A stretch of 64,000 nucleotides of DNA from Shewanella kaireitica (GCF_023284045.1 NZ_JAKIKQ010000002.1:124001-188000), one strand, 5' to 3'; counted from the first letter of the stretch, positions 46,177-54,356 are shown. Notes: generated by a model not told the origin, from the letters alone. Program-made: numbers and translations.

Positions 46177-46938
46177 TTATGCAACTGATGAAGCAACAGT
46201 AACAACTTCTGCCGCCGCTACGTCTGCTACCGATTGCCCTTGTGCCACGCTACCTTGCTCGCCTTGGTACATGGTGAAATCACAGACTTGACCGTCGACA
46301 ATTTGAATATTACGCTGCGCTCGACGGGCAAGCTCTGCATCGTGAGTCACCATGATAATGGTGGTACCAGCCTTATTTATGTCTTCCAACAACTCCATCA
46401 CTTGGCGCGCCATCAAGCTGTCCAAGTTACCAGTTGGCTCATCCGCCAATAAGAAACGTGGTTCACCTGCCAGCGCTCTAGCAATGGCCACGCGCTGCTG
46501 CTGTCCACCTGAAAGTTGTGTCGGAAGATGCTTCATTCTTGCGGCTAAACCAACCTGCTCTAACGCTCGCTCAACACGTATTTTGCGCTCTTTGGCATTA
46601 AAACCACGATAACGCAAAGGCACTTCAACATTCTCAGCTAGATTAAGATCAGGGATTAAGTTAAATCCCTGAAAGATGAAACCAATTTTCTCGTTACGAA
46701 TTGCAGCGCTCTTATTGTCACTCAAGTTTGAGATGTTGACACCATCAAGGAAAAAGTCCCCATGAGTAAAGCCTTCAAGTAAGCCTGCAATATTCAAAAA
46801 AGTGGTTTTTCCCGAACCCGATGGTCCGGTAACCGCGACAAATTCGCCCTCCTCGACATCCAAGTTGAAATCACGTAAAGCGTGCGTTTCGACTAAGTCC
46901 GTTTTAAATACCTTGTTGATGTTCTTCATTGATAACAT
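46177..46938 (-). CDS. ABC transporter ATP-binding protein (MacB/LolD-like)
   Basis: 253 residues. Walker A GPSGSGKTT, Q-loop QGFNLIPDLNLAENV, signature LSGGQQQRVAIARAL, Walker B LLADEPTGNLD and H-loop MVTHDAELA are all present. It drives the two permeases downstream. It starts at an ATG 55 bp after the small gene at 46994, with the Ala/Val-rich tail (SVADVAAAEVVTVASSVA) being non-family. Confidence 0.95.
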   Translation of the reverse strand: MLSMKNINKVFKTDLVETHALRDFNLDVEEGEFVAVTGPSGSGKTTFLNIAGLLEGFTHGDFFLDGVNISNLSDNKSAAIRNEKIGFIFQGFNLIPDLNLAENVEVPLRYRGFNAKERKIRVERALEQVGLAARMKHLPTQLSGGQQQRVAIARALAGEPRFLLADEPTGNLDSLMARQVMELLEDINKAGTTIIMVTHDAELARRAQRNIQIVDGQVCDFTMYQGEQGSVAQGQSVADVAAAEVVTVASSVA

Positions 46939-46993
46939 GGCGACTATTCCTTTAATTAAATGGGGTGACTTAAACTCTGTAGTGAACCAGAGG

Positions 46994-47239
46994 TTACTTA
47001 AGCAATTGTTCAGCTAGACGATTTATTATTGTCAGCACTATTTGTTGGATATTGTCACTCATATCAAGTGCAACATCTGAAATACTAGGTAAGCTCAATG
47101 TCGCGTCATTGGTCAGTTCAATTAAATCAAGACCGATAAACATCCACTCTCCTGCGCTATCTGTTGAAACTTGGACAGCGACCACTAACATAAACAACGC
47201 TAGCGCTGTTACTAGCTGTGGGCTTTTGAATTTATTCAT
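46994..47239 (-). CDS. Small protein in the ABC operon, unknown
   Basis: 81 residues. A basic start is followed by a hydrophobic stretch (LVTALALFMLVVAVQVST) that could be a signal anchor, then an acidic part (GEWMFIGLDLIELTNDATLSLPSISDVALDMS) and a helical C terminus (IQQIVLTIINRLAEQLLK). It sits between the adaptor and the ATPase genes, with the same strand and small gaps. It might be an accessory subunit of the pump or an exported peptide. Not recognised. Confidence 0.55.
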   Translation of the reverse strand: MNKFKSPQLVTALALFMLVVAVQVSTDSAGEWMFIGLDLIELTNDATLSLPSISDVALDMSDNIQQIVLTIINRLAEQLLK

Positions 47240-47268
47240 TTGACTCTCCGTTACTGATGCTTTGACGG

Positions 47269-48531
47269 CTAGCGTACAAGGACTTGCTCAGCTTTCTTAA
47301 AGGGCTCTATACTCGAGGTCACCCAGACATCACCAACCTGGCCACCTTGGATCACTTCAATGTGACTCATGCTGCGAGCACCTAATTGGATAGGTGTTTG
47401 AGTGGCAATATCACCGTTCATGGTATACACCTCTTGACCACCGCCACTAGTCACAAATGCACCGCGTTTTACCATCAGCACGTTAGGGCGATGTTCGAGT
47501 AATACTCTGGCTGATAAGCGCTGATTTTGACGTAGGTGCAAGCTATCACTCTGTTCGAATCGTACCCTTGCGGTCACTTCACGGTTACGTACCTCTGGTG
47601 AGATTGAGGAAAGCTCTCCCATCAAGGTGATTGAACCAAAACTCAACTCAACCGCCATACCCAGACCTAATTCATCGGCGTAAGATTCAGGCACTGCTAA
47701 TTCCGCTTCAAAAGCACTTAAATCCACCACAGTTAAAATAGGTTGGCTCTGGCCGATCCGCGCTTTTTGCTCTGTTAACCAGTTACCGATAATCCCGCCC
47801 ACTGGCGCGATAATATTAAGCGCGGCCACTTGGCGCTCAAGCTCTTTAACGACTAACGCTTGACGATCAACCTCTAGCGCAGTGTTTTTTAGCTCAAAAG
47901 TTAAGGTATCTTTCATCAGCTGAGCTTCTTGCCCTGCGTGGGCAAATAGCAGTTTAGCCTTGTGTAAGTCATCCTTACTCTTTTCAAAATCTATCTTGCT
48001 AATTAACTTCGATTGGATGAGTTGGTCACCACGACGGCTTTCGCGGTCGGCGGCTTCTAAGTCTACTTTTGCCATATCCAAGGTTTGCTGCGCTTTAAGT
48101 TGCTGTCTGCGAGCATCAAGACGAGCACGCTCAAGAGAGCTTTTCATCCCCTCAAACACTGCCTCTTGCTGCTTTAGGCTATTGGTCAATTTATGACTCT
48201 CAATCGTCGCAACGACATCACCTTGCTCAACACGATCACCAGGATTTGCAATTAAAGTGACGCTGCCCTGCTCCGGGCTATAAAGAACCGGCGCGTTTGC
48301 CGCAACAATCTTACCTGTAGTGGGAATATCACGAATAAGCGTACCGCGCTCTAATGTGGCGAAACGCAGCTCAGAGCGTTTAATTGAAGTGGCAACGGAA
48401 TCGCTACCTATGCTTGACCAAACTAGGCCAGAAACCAATAACGCTGCAATACCTAGCATCAAAGGGCGTTTAGCCTTACTTGCTTTGCTAACTTGCTTTA
48501 TGGTGTCTTGTGCGCTGGTGTCCTGAATCAT
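47269..48531 (-). CDS. ABC efflux periplasmic adaptor (HlyD/MacA-like)
   Basis: 420 residues from the ATG at 48531 (AGGG 7 bp upstream; a TTG two codons earlier is less likely). An N-terminal membrane anchor (PLMLGIAALLVSGLVWSSIG) leads to a biotinyl-lipoyl half (YSPEQGSVTLIANPGDRVEQGDVVATIESHKL), a long coiled hairpin (about 100-215) and a second half (APVGGIIGNWLTEQKARIGQ). It is the first gene of the ABC operon and the sigma-54 promoter lies just in front. Confidence 0.92.
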   Translation of the reverse strand: MIQDTSAQDTIKQVSKASKAKRPLMLGIAALLVSGLVWSSIGSDSVATSIKRSELRFATLERGTLIRDIPTTGKIVAANAPVLYSPEQGSVTLIANPGDRVEQGDVVATIESHKLTNSLKQQEAVFEGMKSSLERARLDARRQQLKAQQTLDMAKVDLEAADRESRRGDQLIQSKLISKIDFEKSKDDLHKAKLLFAHAGQEAQLMKDTLTFELKNTALEVDRQALVVKELERQVAALNIIAPVGGIIGNWLTEQKARIGQSQPILTVVDLSAFEAELAVPESYADELGLGMAVELSFGSITLMGELSSISPEVRNREVTARVRFEQSDSLHLRQNQRLSARVLLEHRPNVLMVKRGAFVTSGGGQEVYTMNGDIATQTPIQLGARSMSHIEVIQGGQVGDVWVTSSIEPFKKAEQVLVR

Positions 48532-48586
48532 CTGCAATCCCTACTGTGTCCGCTGACTGTAAAACCTGTTCCAATGGTCTTATTAA

Positions 48587-48602
48587 TACAATCAACGTGC
48601 CA
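48587..48602 (-). promoter_or_regulatory. Sigma-54 promoter of the ABC efflux operon
   Basis: The minus-strand sequence TGGCACGTTGATTGTA matches TGGCACG-N4-TTGCA with one change, at the -12 element (C to T). The predicted start is about 45 bp before the adaptor ATG at 48531. Repeated TGTCCG motifs lie upstream. Confidence 0.6.
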
Positions 48603-48666
48603 ACAATAAAAAATGCAATAAAAACAATAATAAAAATCAAATCATTGATTCATAGACTGTCAGAAG

Positions 48667-48733
48667 TGTCCGCGGACAGCCACTAAAAGTGTCCGCTCAT
48701 CAATTTGATTGTCCGATATAAGGAAAGTGTCCG
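48667..48733. promoter_or_regulatory. Repeated TGTCCG sites, putative activator binding region
   Basis: TGTCCGCGGACA (48667-48678) is a perfect 12-bp palindrome. TGTCCG recurs at 48690, 48710 and 48728, in the same orientation, at 18-23-bp intervals, and a further copy (TGTCCGCTGAC, 48547-48557) lies in the leader. The cluster is 65-130 bp upstream of the sigma-54 promoter, the usual range for an NtrC-type enhancer. Confidence 0.65.
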
Positions 48734-48773
48734 TGTCTGGTCACTGATGTCGAAATGATAGGAGCTTTAGGGA

Positions 48774-48791
48774 CTAGGTTTTAGAACCTAG
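48774..48791. repeat. Inverted copy of the CTAGGTT heptamer
   Basis: CTAGGTTTTAGAACCTAG is a 7-bp inverted repeat with a TTAG loop. Its arm equals the repeating unit of the heptamer array at 52306-52375. It lies between the MAPEG gene and the ABC operon promoter. Confidence 0.6.
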
Positions 48792-48819
48792 ATCCCCCTG
48801 TGTTTCCTAACGCCTGTAT

Positions 48820-49203
48820 TTAAAACGCTTGGCAAAAAATAGTAAAGCTTGCAATGATGGCAATAAACCAAGATAAACTCCGTAATGTTCCTTTATCTTT
48901 CAAATAAAGGATCTGATAAGCCACTCGAGCAGCAACATGAACAATAGCTGCTACCTCAACCACCACATTGACATTATTAGTTGCCAGCACAGTAAGCGCA
49001 GCGATACCGAAAATAAGCAGTGACTCAAACGCATTTTGGTGACCAGCAACAGCTCTAGCTCCAAACCCTGTTAGCTTGGATTGCTGCTCACGCGGATGAC
49101 TATTGTCGTAACCGCCAAGCTTTGCCATCGCCACGGCAACGGGCCCTTTCGCGAAGTAAGGTAACAACATGGCTATAAGTAAACAGGTTAGTAAAGTGGT
49201 CAT
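48820..49203 (-). CDS. MAPEG family membrane protein
   Basis: 127 residues with four predicted membrane segments. The family motif (GFGARAVAGHQNAFESLLIFGIAAL) is clear, with Arg/His pairs near the start of TM2. MAPEG proteins include glutathione-dependent and eicosanoid enzymes; bacterial members usually have no assigned substrate. It is alone; the 365 bp to the next gene at 49569 hold nothing I can name. Confidence 0.88.
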   Translation of the reverse strand: MTTLLTCLLIAMLLPYFAKGPVAVAMAKLGGYDNSHPREQQSKLTGFGARAVAGHQNAFESLLIFGIAALTVLATNNVNVVVEVAAIVHVAARVAYQILYLKDKGTLRSLSWFIAIIASFTIFCQAF

Positions 49204-49568
49204 TCAAAAGTCCTTGATAATTCATTATTGTTTTGATTTTTTTAACGATAAAACAGCACCGACCATAGCATATAAACCAAGTCAAACACGAAGCAGGCAA
49301 TAACAAACAGCGTGAATAACTTTGTATCCCACTTTGAGCAGATAGCCCAACCATGTTATGGGGCAATACTAACGAATACGACTCTTGTCACAGCGCAGAA
49401 ACAAAAACAGCCAACCATCAACAAAGACCATTAATTTTATTGACATTTATCTAGCAAAAACAATAATGGACATCATGGATAGGAGAGCAATTAAGACTCT
49501 CGCATGTCATTTTTGAGGCCATTTATAACTACAGCCTCATAGATCAAACAGTATATAAAGGACTATAG

Positions 49569-51377
49569 ATGCAGCACTGTACAAGCCCACTTTTTATTAA
49601 TGATAACTTCTGCCCTGATTGCGGCGACAAAGTTGACAACCAGCTCACTATCACGCCTGTAGCTCAATGTATCCCCGATATACTAGATGAATTGAAAACC
49701 TACTGCCCAGAGGCAAGCATATATACAGGTTGGGTAGAAAAAACCCATCACTATAAACGTGTCCATCGCAGTGGTGGTAAAGACAGCCAAACCTTGTACT
49801 ACTCTTATTGGTTTTTAACCCTCAATAATGAACAAGGTATAGAGAAAACCATTAGCGTTAGCTCTGAAGATAGCTCGCTTGACAGTGTCTCCAAGGGCGA
49901 TGTAATCACCTTTTTGGAACCGACTGGTTATTACCTGAATTATCAACTTGCCGACAAAAGTGACCGCCAAATAGTGACCCACAATGAAGCCGCCACTGGG
50001 GTCGTTTTCCACCGCCATTCGGGGCAGGAATCGATTCTGCTACCCGCCTATGAGGTCGAGGATTTCTCAAAATTTGGCACTTTTTTAAGCACTTTGTTTC
50101 TCGCAGCACTGGTATCACTGCCCGGAGCGTTTGCTGAGCTCTACACATTTGAAGTGGCAGGTTTTATCGCTGCAGCGATTACCGTCATAGGCTCAGTTTT
50201 TAGAATTAATAGTAAGACCAATAAATTTGAAACAGAGAGTGCCAGACTACTTGAGATAAAACGCACCGTTAAACGGATCTTAGGAGTTTCGATTAGCCAA
50301 ATGGGTTATGACAAACGTGGCCGCACAGCTAACAATGACGATGTTTACTGCATCAATTGCGAACATCTCATCAACAGCAGTTATCACTATTGTCACTGCT
50401 GTGGCCAGCCTCAAAATATTACCGAGGTCGCACAGCCTAGCTTAATTACTGACGCTGATTCTTCAGCAGTCAATGAGCAGATATCATCGCAATCTCACGC
50501 CCTTTCAGCTAACAATGGTAATGTTACGCCTATCACTCAGGCAAGCAACAAACGTATGACTCGTAGAGATAAGATCATGCAAGTCTGTGCTCCATACATG
50601 GGTTATGACAGCCATTCATTTGAAAATAAGCATATTTTTGCTAAGAACTACGCCTGCACAATAGCCACCTCATCTTCTATCGTGCGAGTGACGGATAAAG
50701 AGGTAGAAACCAGTGTGAGTGATAAAACTAATACTTACACGAGTACCACTCGCACTGACTATACTAATCGCTATGGCTCAACGGTGCGCTCTGAGTACAG
50801 AACAGAAACATCGAGCCATAGGCAAAGAAACTCCAACTTGTATGGCGAGCTAACCATTGAAACACCTGACGGTAAAATACAAACCTATAAAGCGGCAAGA
50901 TCGCTACTCTCCACAGCAGATGTAGGCGACTGGATAATGCTAGGTAGCAGCCGCCTAGAAGGAAAAGCAGAGCAGCTAGATTATGATGAGTTTTACTACA
51001 ACATCAGTAAAGATAACCTTATACAACCAGAGTCTGTCACGCAATGGAGCAGAGTCTCAGCTAAAAGCCAGACCTTTGTATTTCTGATGTTTGCTTTAGC
51101 CATTGGTTGCAGCGTTTATTTTAATGAGTTAGTGGATTTGGCTGCCAACTTCGTCCCCCATGGCATATTGAGAAGTATTCTTGGCTTTGCTAATGAACTC
51201 TCCATTCCAGCTTACCTTTTACCAATGGGTGTATTTACTGTGTTCTTTATATTTGTCATTTTTCTCGCCAGAGGCTTTAGTAAGGATAGAAAAAGAGATC
51301 TGAGTCATTCATTAGCATCTTTAAAGGCTAAGTTGGCAAAATGTCAGCAAGAAAGAGAGTCATTTTTAAAGCTTTAA
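49569..51377 (+). CDS. Zinc-ribbon membrane protein, unknown
   Basis: 602 residues. The N terminus has a zinc-ribbon half (CPDCGDK near 17). A beta-rich part follows (about 55-150), two membrane segments at about 176-215, a zinc ribbon (YCINCEHLINSSYHYCHCCGQPQN) at about 258-282, a polar linker, a second beta-rich part around 395-470, two more membrane segments at about 500-570 and a basic coiled C-terminal tail (KAKLAKCQQERESFL). The two beta-rich parts may be distant duplicates. Not recognised; likely membrane-bound with cytoplasmic zinc domains. It ends at the terminator at 51396. Confidence 0.75.
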   Translation: MQHCTSPLFINDNFCPDCGDKVDNQLTITPVAQCIPDILDELKTYCPEASIYTGWVEKTHHYKRVHRSGGKDSQTLYYSYWFLTLNNEQGIEKTISVSSEDSSLDSVSKGDVITFLEPTGYYLNYQLADKSDRQIVTHNEAATGVVFHRHSGQESILLPAYEVEDFSKFGTFLSTLFLAALVSLPGAFAELYTFEVAGFIAAAITVIGSVFRINSKTNKFETESARLLEIKRTVKRILGVSISQMGYDKRGRTANNDDVYCINCEHLINSSYHYCHCCGQPQNITEVAQPSLITDADSSAVNEQISSQSHALSANNGNVTPITQASNKRMTRRDKIMQVCAPYMGYDSHSFENKHIFAKNYACTIATSSSIVRVTDKEVETSVSDKTNTYTSTTRTDYTNRYGSTVRSEYRTETSSHRQRNSNLYGELTIETPDGKIQTYKAARSLLSTADVGDWIMLGSSRLEGKAEQLDYDEFYYNISKDNLIQPESVTQWSRVSAKSQTFVFLMFALAIGCSVYFNELVDLAANFVPHGILRSILGFANELSIPAYLLPMGVFTVFFIFVIFLARGFSKDRKRDLSHSLASLKAKLAKCQQERESFLKL

Positions 51378-51395
51378 CTTGCTTTCATCCCCAAT

Positions 51396-51424
51396 AAAAA
51401 TAGCGCCCTTGGGCGCTATTTTTT
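51396..51424. terminator. Bidirectional terminator
   Basis: AAAAATAGCGCCC and GGGCGCTATTTTT form a perfect 13-bp stem with a TT loop, between the zinc-ribbon gene and the convergent btuF gene. Confidence 0.9.
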
Positions 51425-51448
51425 AATCATTATTTAAATCACACTAAC

Positions 51449-52273
51449 CTAGCGAGCTTTATCTAATGCCTCGCATAAAGCTTCTACACCAAGTAAAGCT
51501 CTCGGTGCGGCTCGGTGCAGTAAGTCTGCATTTAACTGGTAGATATGTTGTTGCTTCACAGCCGGGATCTCTGGCCACTGCTTCCAATTAATTCCTTGAA
51601 TGTTGCCTTCATCTTGGCTCTGTAAAATAACTTCAGGCATCTTAAGTAAAACTGTTTCTAAGCTAACTTGAGGGTATTCATTGGCAGAATCAACAAATAC
51701 ATTATTACCGTGACAAACTGCGATTATCTGCTGGATCCAACTCCCCTCAGCTACCGTCATCAAAGGAGTAGACCACAGCTGATAGAAGACCTTCACCTCA
51801 GGCTTAGCCAAGTTGACTTGCTGTAAACGAGCTAACTCTTGTCGATATGCCTGAGCAGCGGTAGCTGCTTTTGCTTGATTGCCAGTGAGTTCACCAAGCG
51901 CTTCAAGTTCATCTGCAACTGCTTGCAGTGTTTTTGGCGTGCTATCAAAGACTTGAAAGCCTAGCTCTTTTATTCGTTGAATATCTTCCGCTTTATTGCC
52001 GCCGCCCCACACCACAACTAAGTCTGGATTAAGCTCAAGCACTCGCTCGATTTGAATACCGTGATACCCACCAATACGTGGGATCTGCAATGCAGCTTCA
52101 GGGTAATCGGCATGGTCAGTTGTTGCCACAATCGATTCACCAGCACCGATGGCATACAACATCTCCACCGCATGGGGAGATAAAGCAACGATACGTTTTG
52201 CTGGCTCAGCAGCAAAAACACTACAGCTAAAAATAACGCTGCATACAATTAAACATTTGGACAAGATATTCAT
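51449..52273 (-). CDS. btuF: BtuF-like cobalamin-binding periplasmic protein
   Basis: 274 residues from the ATG at 52273, chosen because AAGGATTTT precedes it and a signal peptide (MNILSKCLIVCSVIFSCSVFA) follows. The body shows the class III binding fold (RIVALSPHAVEMLYAIGAGESIVATTDHADYPEAA, LNPDLVVVWGGGNKAEDI). It delivers vitamin B12 to the BtuCD importer, whose genes are not here. No riboswitch is seen: the leader holds a 70-bp heptamer repeat instead. A haem or Fe-siderophore role is the main alternative. Confidence 0.8.
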   Translation of the reverse strand: MNILSKCLIVCSVIFSCSVFAAEPAKRIVALSPHAVEMLYAIGAGESIVATTDHADYPEAALQIPRIGGYHGIQIERVLELNPDLVVVWGGGNKAEDIQRIKELGFQVFDSTPKTLQAVADELEALGELTGNQAKAATAAQAYRQELARLQQVNLAKPEVKVFYQLWSTPLMTVAEGSWIQQIIAVCHGNNVFVDSANEYPQVSLETVLLKMPEVILQSQDEGNIQGINWKQWPEIPAVKQQHIYQLNADLLHRAAPRALLGVEALCEALDKAR

Positions 52274-52305
52274 AAAATCCTTTTTAGTTAGATTCAAGAT
52301 ATAGA

Positions 52306-52375
52306 GGTTCTAGGTTCTAGGTTCTAGGTTCTAGGTTCTAGGTTCTAGGTTCTAGGTTCTAGGTTCTAGGTTCTA
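52306..52375. repeat. Ten tandem copies of GGTTCTA
   Basis: Ten perfect head-to-tail copies of the 7-bp unit GGTTCTA, 32 bp upstream of the btuF start. It contains repeated TAG stops in the btuF frame and is not translated. Such an array can change copy number by slippage. Related inverted copies appear at 48774-48791. Confidence 0.92.
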
Positions 52376-52606
52376 GGCCAATAGAATCATATAAGCTAGA
52401 GTTACTAATAGCTTTACAGGCACAAGCAATGCGATACCGTGGAAAAGTGCCGACAATAACGCCATAACAAAGAAGGCTAAGAAAGTAATTTCAAACTGAT
52501 TGCTTTTGTAGCTAAGCCGTCAAGCTTTCTCAGCCCATGAGCATACGAGTAGTATGTGATTGGGTGAGAAAGTGCAGACAATAACGCTACAGAAGCTAGC
52601 AGGAAG
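52376..52606. other. Non-coding flank of the transposon, with a large hairpin
   Basis: Nothing coding is visible. CTTTCTCA with GCATAC and GTATG plus TGAGAAAG (52525-52572) fold into a stem-loop of about 48 nt, and the unit AAAGTGC.GACAATAACGC appears twice (52441 and 52569). The pattern resembles Shewanella REP-like intergenic repeats. The last 5 bp (GGAAG, 52602-52606) would be the target duplication of the transposon. Confidence 0.5.
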
Positions 52607-52707
52607 TGTCGCTGCAACCATAAGCTGACATAACCCTTATCTGACTTTCAAGCGCTTAGCTTAAAGATATAACCATATTCTGACATAAAATATAACCATA
52701 AGCTGAC
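52607..52707. mobile_element. Type I-F3 CAST end with three putative TnsB sites
   Basis: The sequence TGTCGCTGCAACCATAA begins here. The V. cholerae Tn6677 left end, as I remember it, starts TGTTGATGCAACCATAA. Three related sites are visible: CAACCATAAGCTGACA from 52615, TAACCATATTCTGACA from 52670 and TAACCATAAGCTGACA from 52693; spacings of 55 and 23 bp resemble the remembered left-end layout. GGAAG at 52602-52606 is the candidate 5-bp duplication. The element extends to the right beyond the window. Confidence 0.8.
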
Positions 52708-53188
52708 AAATTGAAGCTGCCACTCTCTAAGCGAAAACGGCTATATGTTCTTTTATTACGGCTAAGACACTAGCACTTTCTAGCTCACTTTTGGACAGAA
52801 ATCAGTTGGTGCTACTACTCTAGTTTGCTCGGGAATCATTAGGAAGAGCATCTTAGCTCCAAAATTCACTACGCCTCCTAAAACATGCTTTCACTAATGA
52901 CCCTTTAAACCTTCCAGTTAAACTTTACCCAAACGCTAATTACAAAGCGCAAGATGCGAGACTTTATCCTCTACATAATGGAATGCCTTCAACTTGCAAT
53001 AGTAATGGGACTCACTACAGCTGTTAATTATAAAACTACCTTACTAATTTGCATAAGGCATCTAATAATATCTATCACTATTACCGATAGGTTCTAATTT
53101 GTAGTTAAATATTGGATTGAATAGCATATCGAGGTAAACACAACCTTAACCATTTATTTATATCGCTATAGCCTCGAGAAAGTATCTT
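52708..53188. other. Non-coding stretch inside the transposon end
   Basis: AT-rich and without an ORF of convincing length on either strand. I see no promoter, terminator or repeat that I can support. Confidence 0.6.
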
Positions 53189-53608
53189 ATGAAGAAATTA
53201 TTGTTAGCTTTATCGTTGCTTTCTTTTGTCTCTATCGCGGATGATTGGAAGTTAGGAAACAGCCATAAGGGTATCTACTTAAACGTTAGTGAATATACAA
53301 CTCTACGAGTTGAACCGTCTGATATTAAAGGTAGTTACGTATTTAAGCTATGGTTACTTTCTGTTCCTGATAGCTGTTATCACGGGGGAACCATCGATTT
53401 TCAGATAGATAGGGATGTAGAGAGATTCAATTACTATTGGAGTGCAGAGAATAGAGCCTGTATTTTCTATGTCTCGTCAGTGGTAGCTAATGATCGCATA
53501 ATAAGAAAGTTTCTTAAGCAAAATGAAGTGTTTTTCTATGGTGGCAAGAAAAGCGCTAAGGGCTTTACAAAGGCATTTAACCAACTCCAACTAATCAAAG
53601 AACAGTAA
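53189..53608 (+). CDS. Small secreted protein, cargo, unknown
   Basis: 139 residues with a typical signal peptide (MKKLLLALSLLSFVSIA, then DDWKLG) and two cysteines (DSCYHGG, RACIFYV) that could form a disulfide. The body is beta-rich with many aromatic residues. It lies inside the transposon end and has no recognised family. It might be a cargo gene. Confidence 0.6.
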   Translation: MKKLLLALSLLSFVSIADDWKLGNSHKGIYLNVSEYTTLRVEPSDIKGSYVFKLWLLSVPDSCYHGGTIDFQIDRDVERFNYYWSAENRACIFYVSSVVANDRIIRKFLKQNEVFFYGGKKSAKGFTKAFNQLQLIKEQ

Positions 53609-53880
53609 ATTTTAGGTGTATTAGCGTGACTCTCAGGGGATTTGTCGGCCTAATTATCGAACGACTTTGTCGTATCAACCAGATACTTCAAACAGAGAAG
53701 GCATGCTGTTGAGGTCCCTTCGCCTCGGGTGTGGGTGGAAAGCCCACGACTTTCTTCGGTCGCAGACTGACATCACATGAGGAATGGAGTTCTACGACTT
53801 TAATCGGCTGGCAAGCCAAAAAGTGACAAAGTCACTCAGCTTAAACGAAATTTAGCCCTAACCAATTTTGGGGCAAAAGT
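53609..53880. other. Hairpin-rich non-coding region
   Basis: GTGGG and CCCAC pair around TGGAAAG near 53730, GTGAC and GTCAC pair near 53822, and TTTTGGGGCAAAAGT closes the stretch. The 15-bp TTTTGGGGCAAAAGT is repeated exactly at 56170-56184. No ORF is convincing. It could hold a small RNA or the remnant of an element. Confidence 0.4.
53866..53880. repeat. Direct repeat unit 1 flanking the HNH module
   Basis: TTTTGGGGCAAAAGT, identical to 56170-56184. The core TTTTG-GGG-CAAAA is itself palindromic. The two copies bracket the DUF2384 fragment, the 86-residue gene and the HNH gene. Confidence 0.5.
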
Positions 53881-53904
53881 GTGCCAGGATGGTAATCCTG
53901 ATAT

Positions 53905-54060
53905 TCAAGAAAACTCTCCGCACTCCATTTTATTGAGTAGTTCGTTGACCTGTTTACGTCCTTCCGGAGATCCGAGTAAATCGTTGGGCTTTTTGTTACC
54001 GAGTGCCGGAACGTCACTGTTAAATAATGATTCGGCTAGGCTTGGTAAGCCCCTAGATCT
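53905..54060 (-). pseudogene. Fragment of a DUF2384 (MbcA/ParS/Xre) antitoxin
   Basis: A 51-codon stretch without a start codon, bounded upstream by a stop at 54061. It reads LAESLFNSDVPALGNKKPN then DLLGSPEGRKQV and NELLNKMECGEFS, which is the usual C-terminal part of DUF2384 antitoxins (ALGxxxPxDLL..xxGRxxV). The N-terminal half and the partner toxin are missing. It probably lost its front end in a past rearrangement. Confidence 0.6.
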
Positions 54061-54296
54061 CTACCACTCTTTATCTCGGAAATAACTTGCCTGTATCCCT
54101 CAAGGTGGTTTTGAGGACAAGAAAAATGTTTTGCAATTTTTACTTCTCTTGGAGTTGGAGGAATTCGATTTCTAAGAATCCCAAAGACTTGAGCAAGGCG
54201 AGAAGATGCTTCACGTCTCTCCGAGTGTTCATACCCAAGCCGTGAAATAGTGCCATTACTCCAATCTAGGATATCTTTTTCAAAGTCAAAATTCAT
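54036..54296 (-). CDS. Small hypothetical protein
   Basis: 86 residues, MNFDFEKDILDWSNGTISRLGYEHSERREASSRLAQ..., helical and charged. Its end overlaps the DUF2384 fragment. No family recognised. It is not obviously an Xre regulator because no helix-turn-helix pattern is seen. Confidence 0.4.
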   Translation of the reverse strand: MNFDFEKDILDWSNGTISRLGYEHSERREASSRLAQVFGILRNRIPPTPREVKIAKHFSCPQNHLEGYRQVISEIKSGRDLGAYQA

Positions 54297-54356
54297 GGAT
54301 GTACCTATGGTTTCAGTCTTAGTTCCTAATGCCTTGTTAGATTTTTTATCAACAGG

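Noticed and set aside
49206..49568. Small gene in the gap before the zinc-ribbon protein
   Set aside because: Only short frames without ribosome sites are present, and one of them merely overlaps the MAPEG gene in another frame.
51449..52297. Cobalamin riboswitch in front of btuF
   Set aside because: The leader holds the heptamer array and no B12-box-like sequence was seen.
52519..52550. Possible target of the second CRISPR spacer next to the transposon end
   Set aside because: A CC dinucleotide at 52517-52518 and a start of GTCA match by eye, but only about 13 of 32 positions agree, near chance for a hand-chosen offset. The distance to the insertion point is also slightly long.
54036..54296. 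Candidate Xre regulator of the I-F3 element
   Set aside because: I-F3 elements often carry an Xre gene near the array, but this protein has no visible helix-turn-helix pattern.
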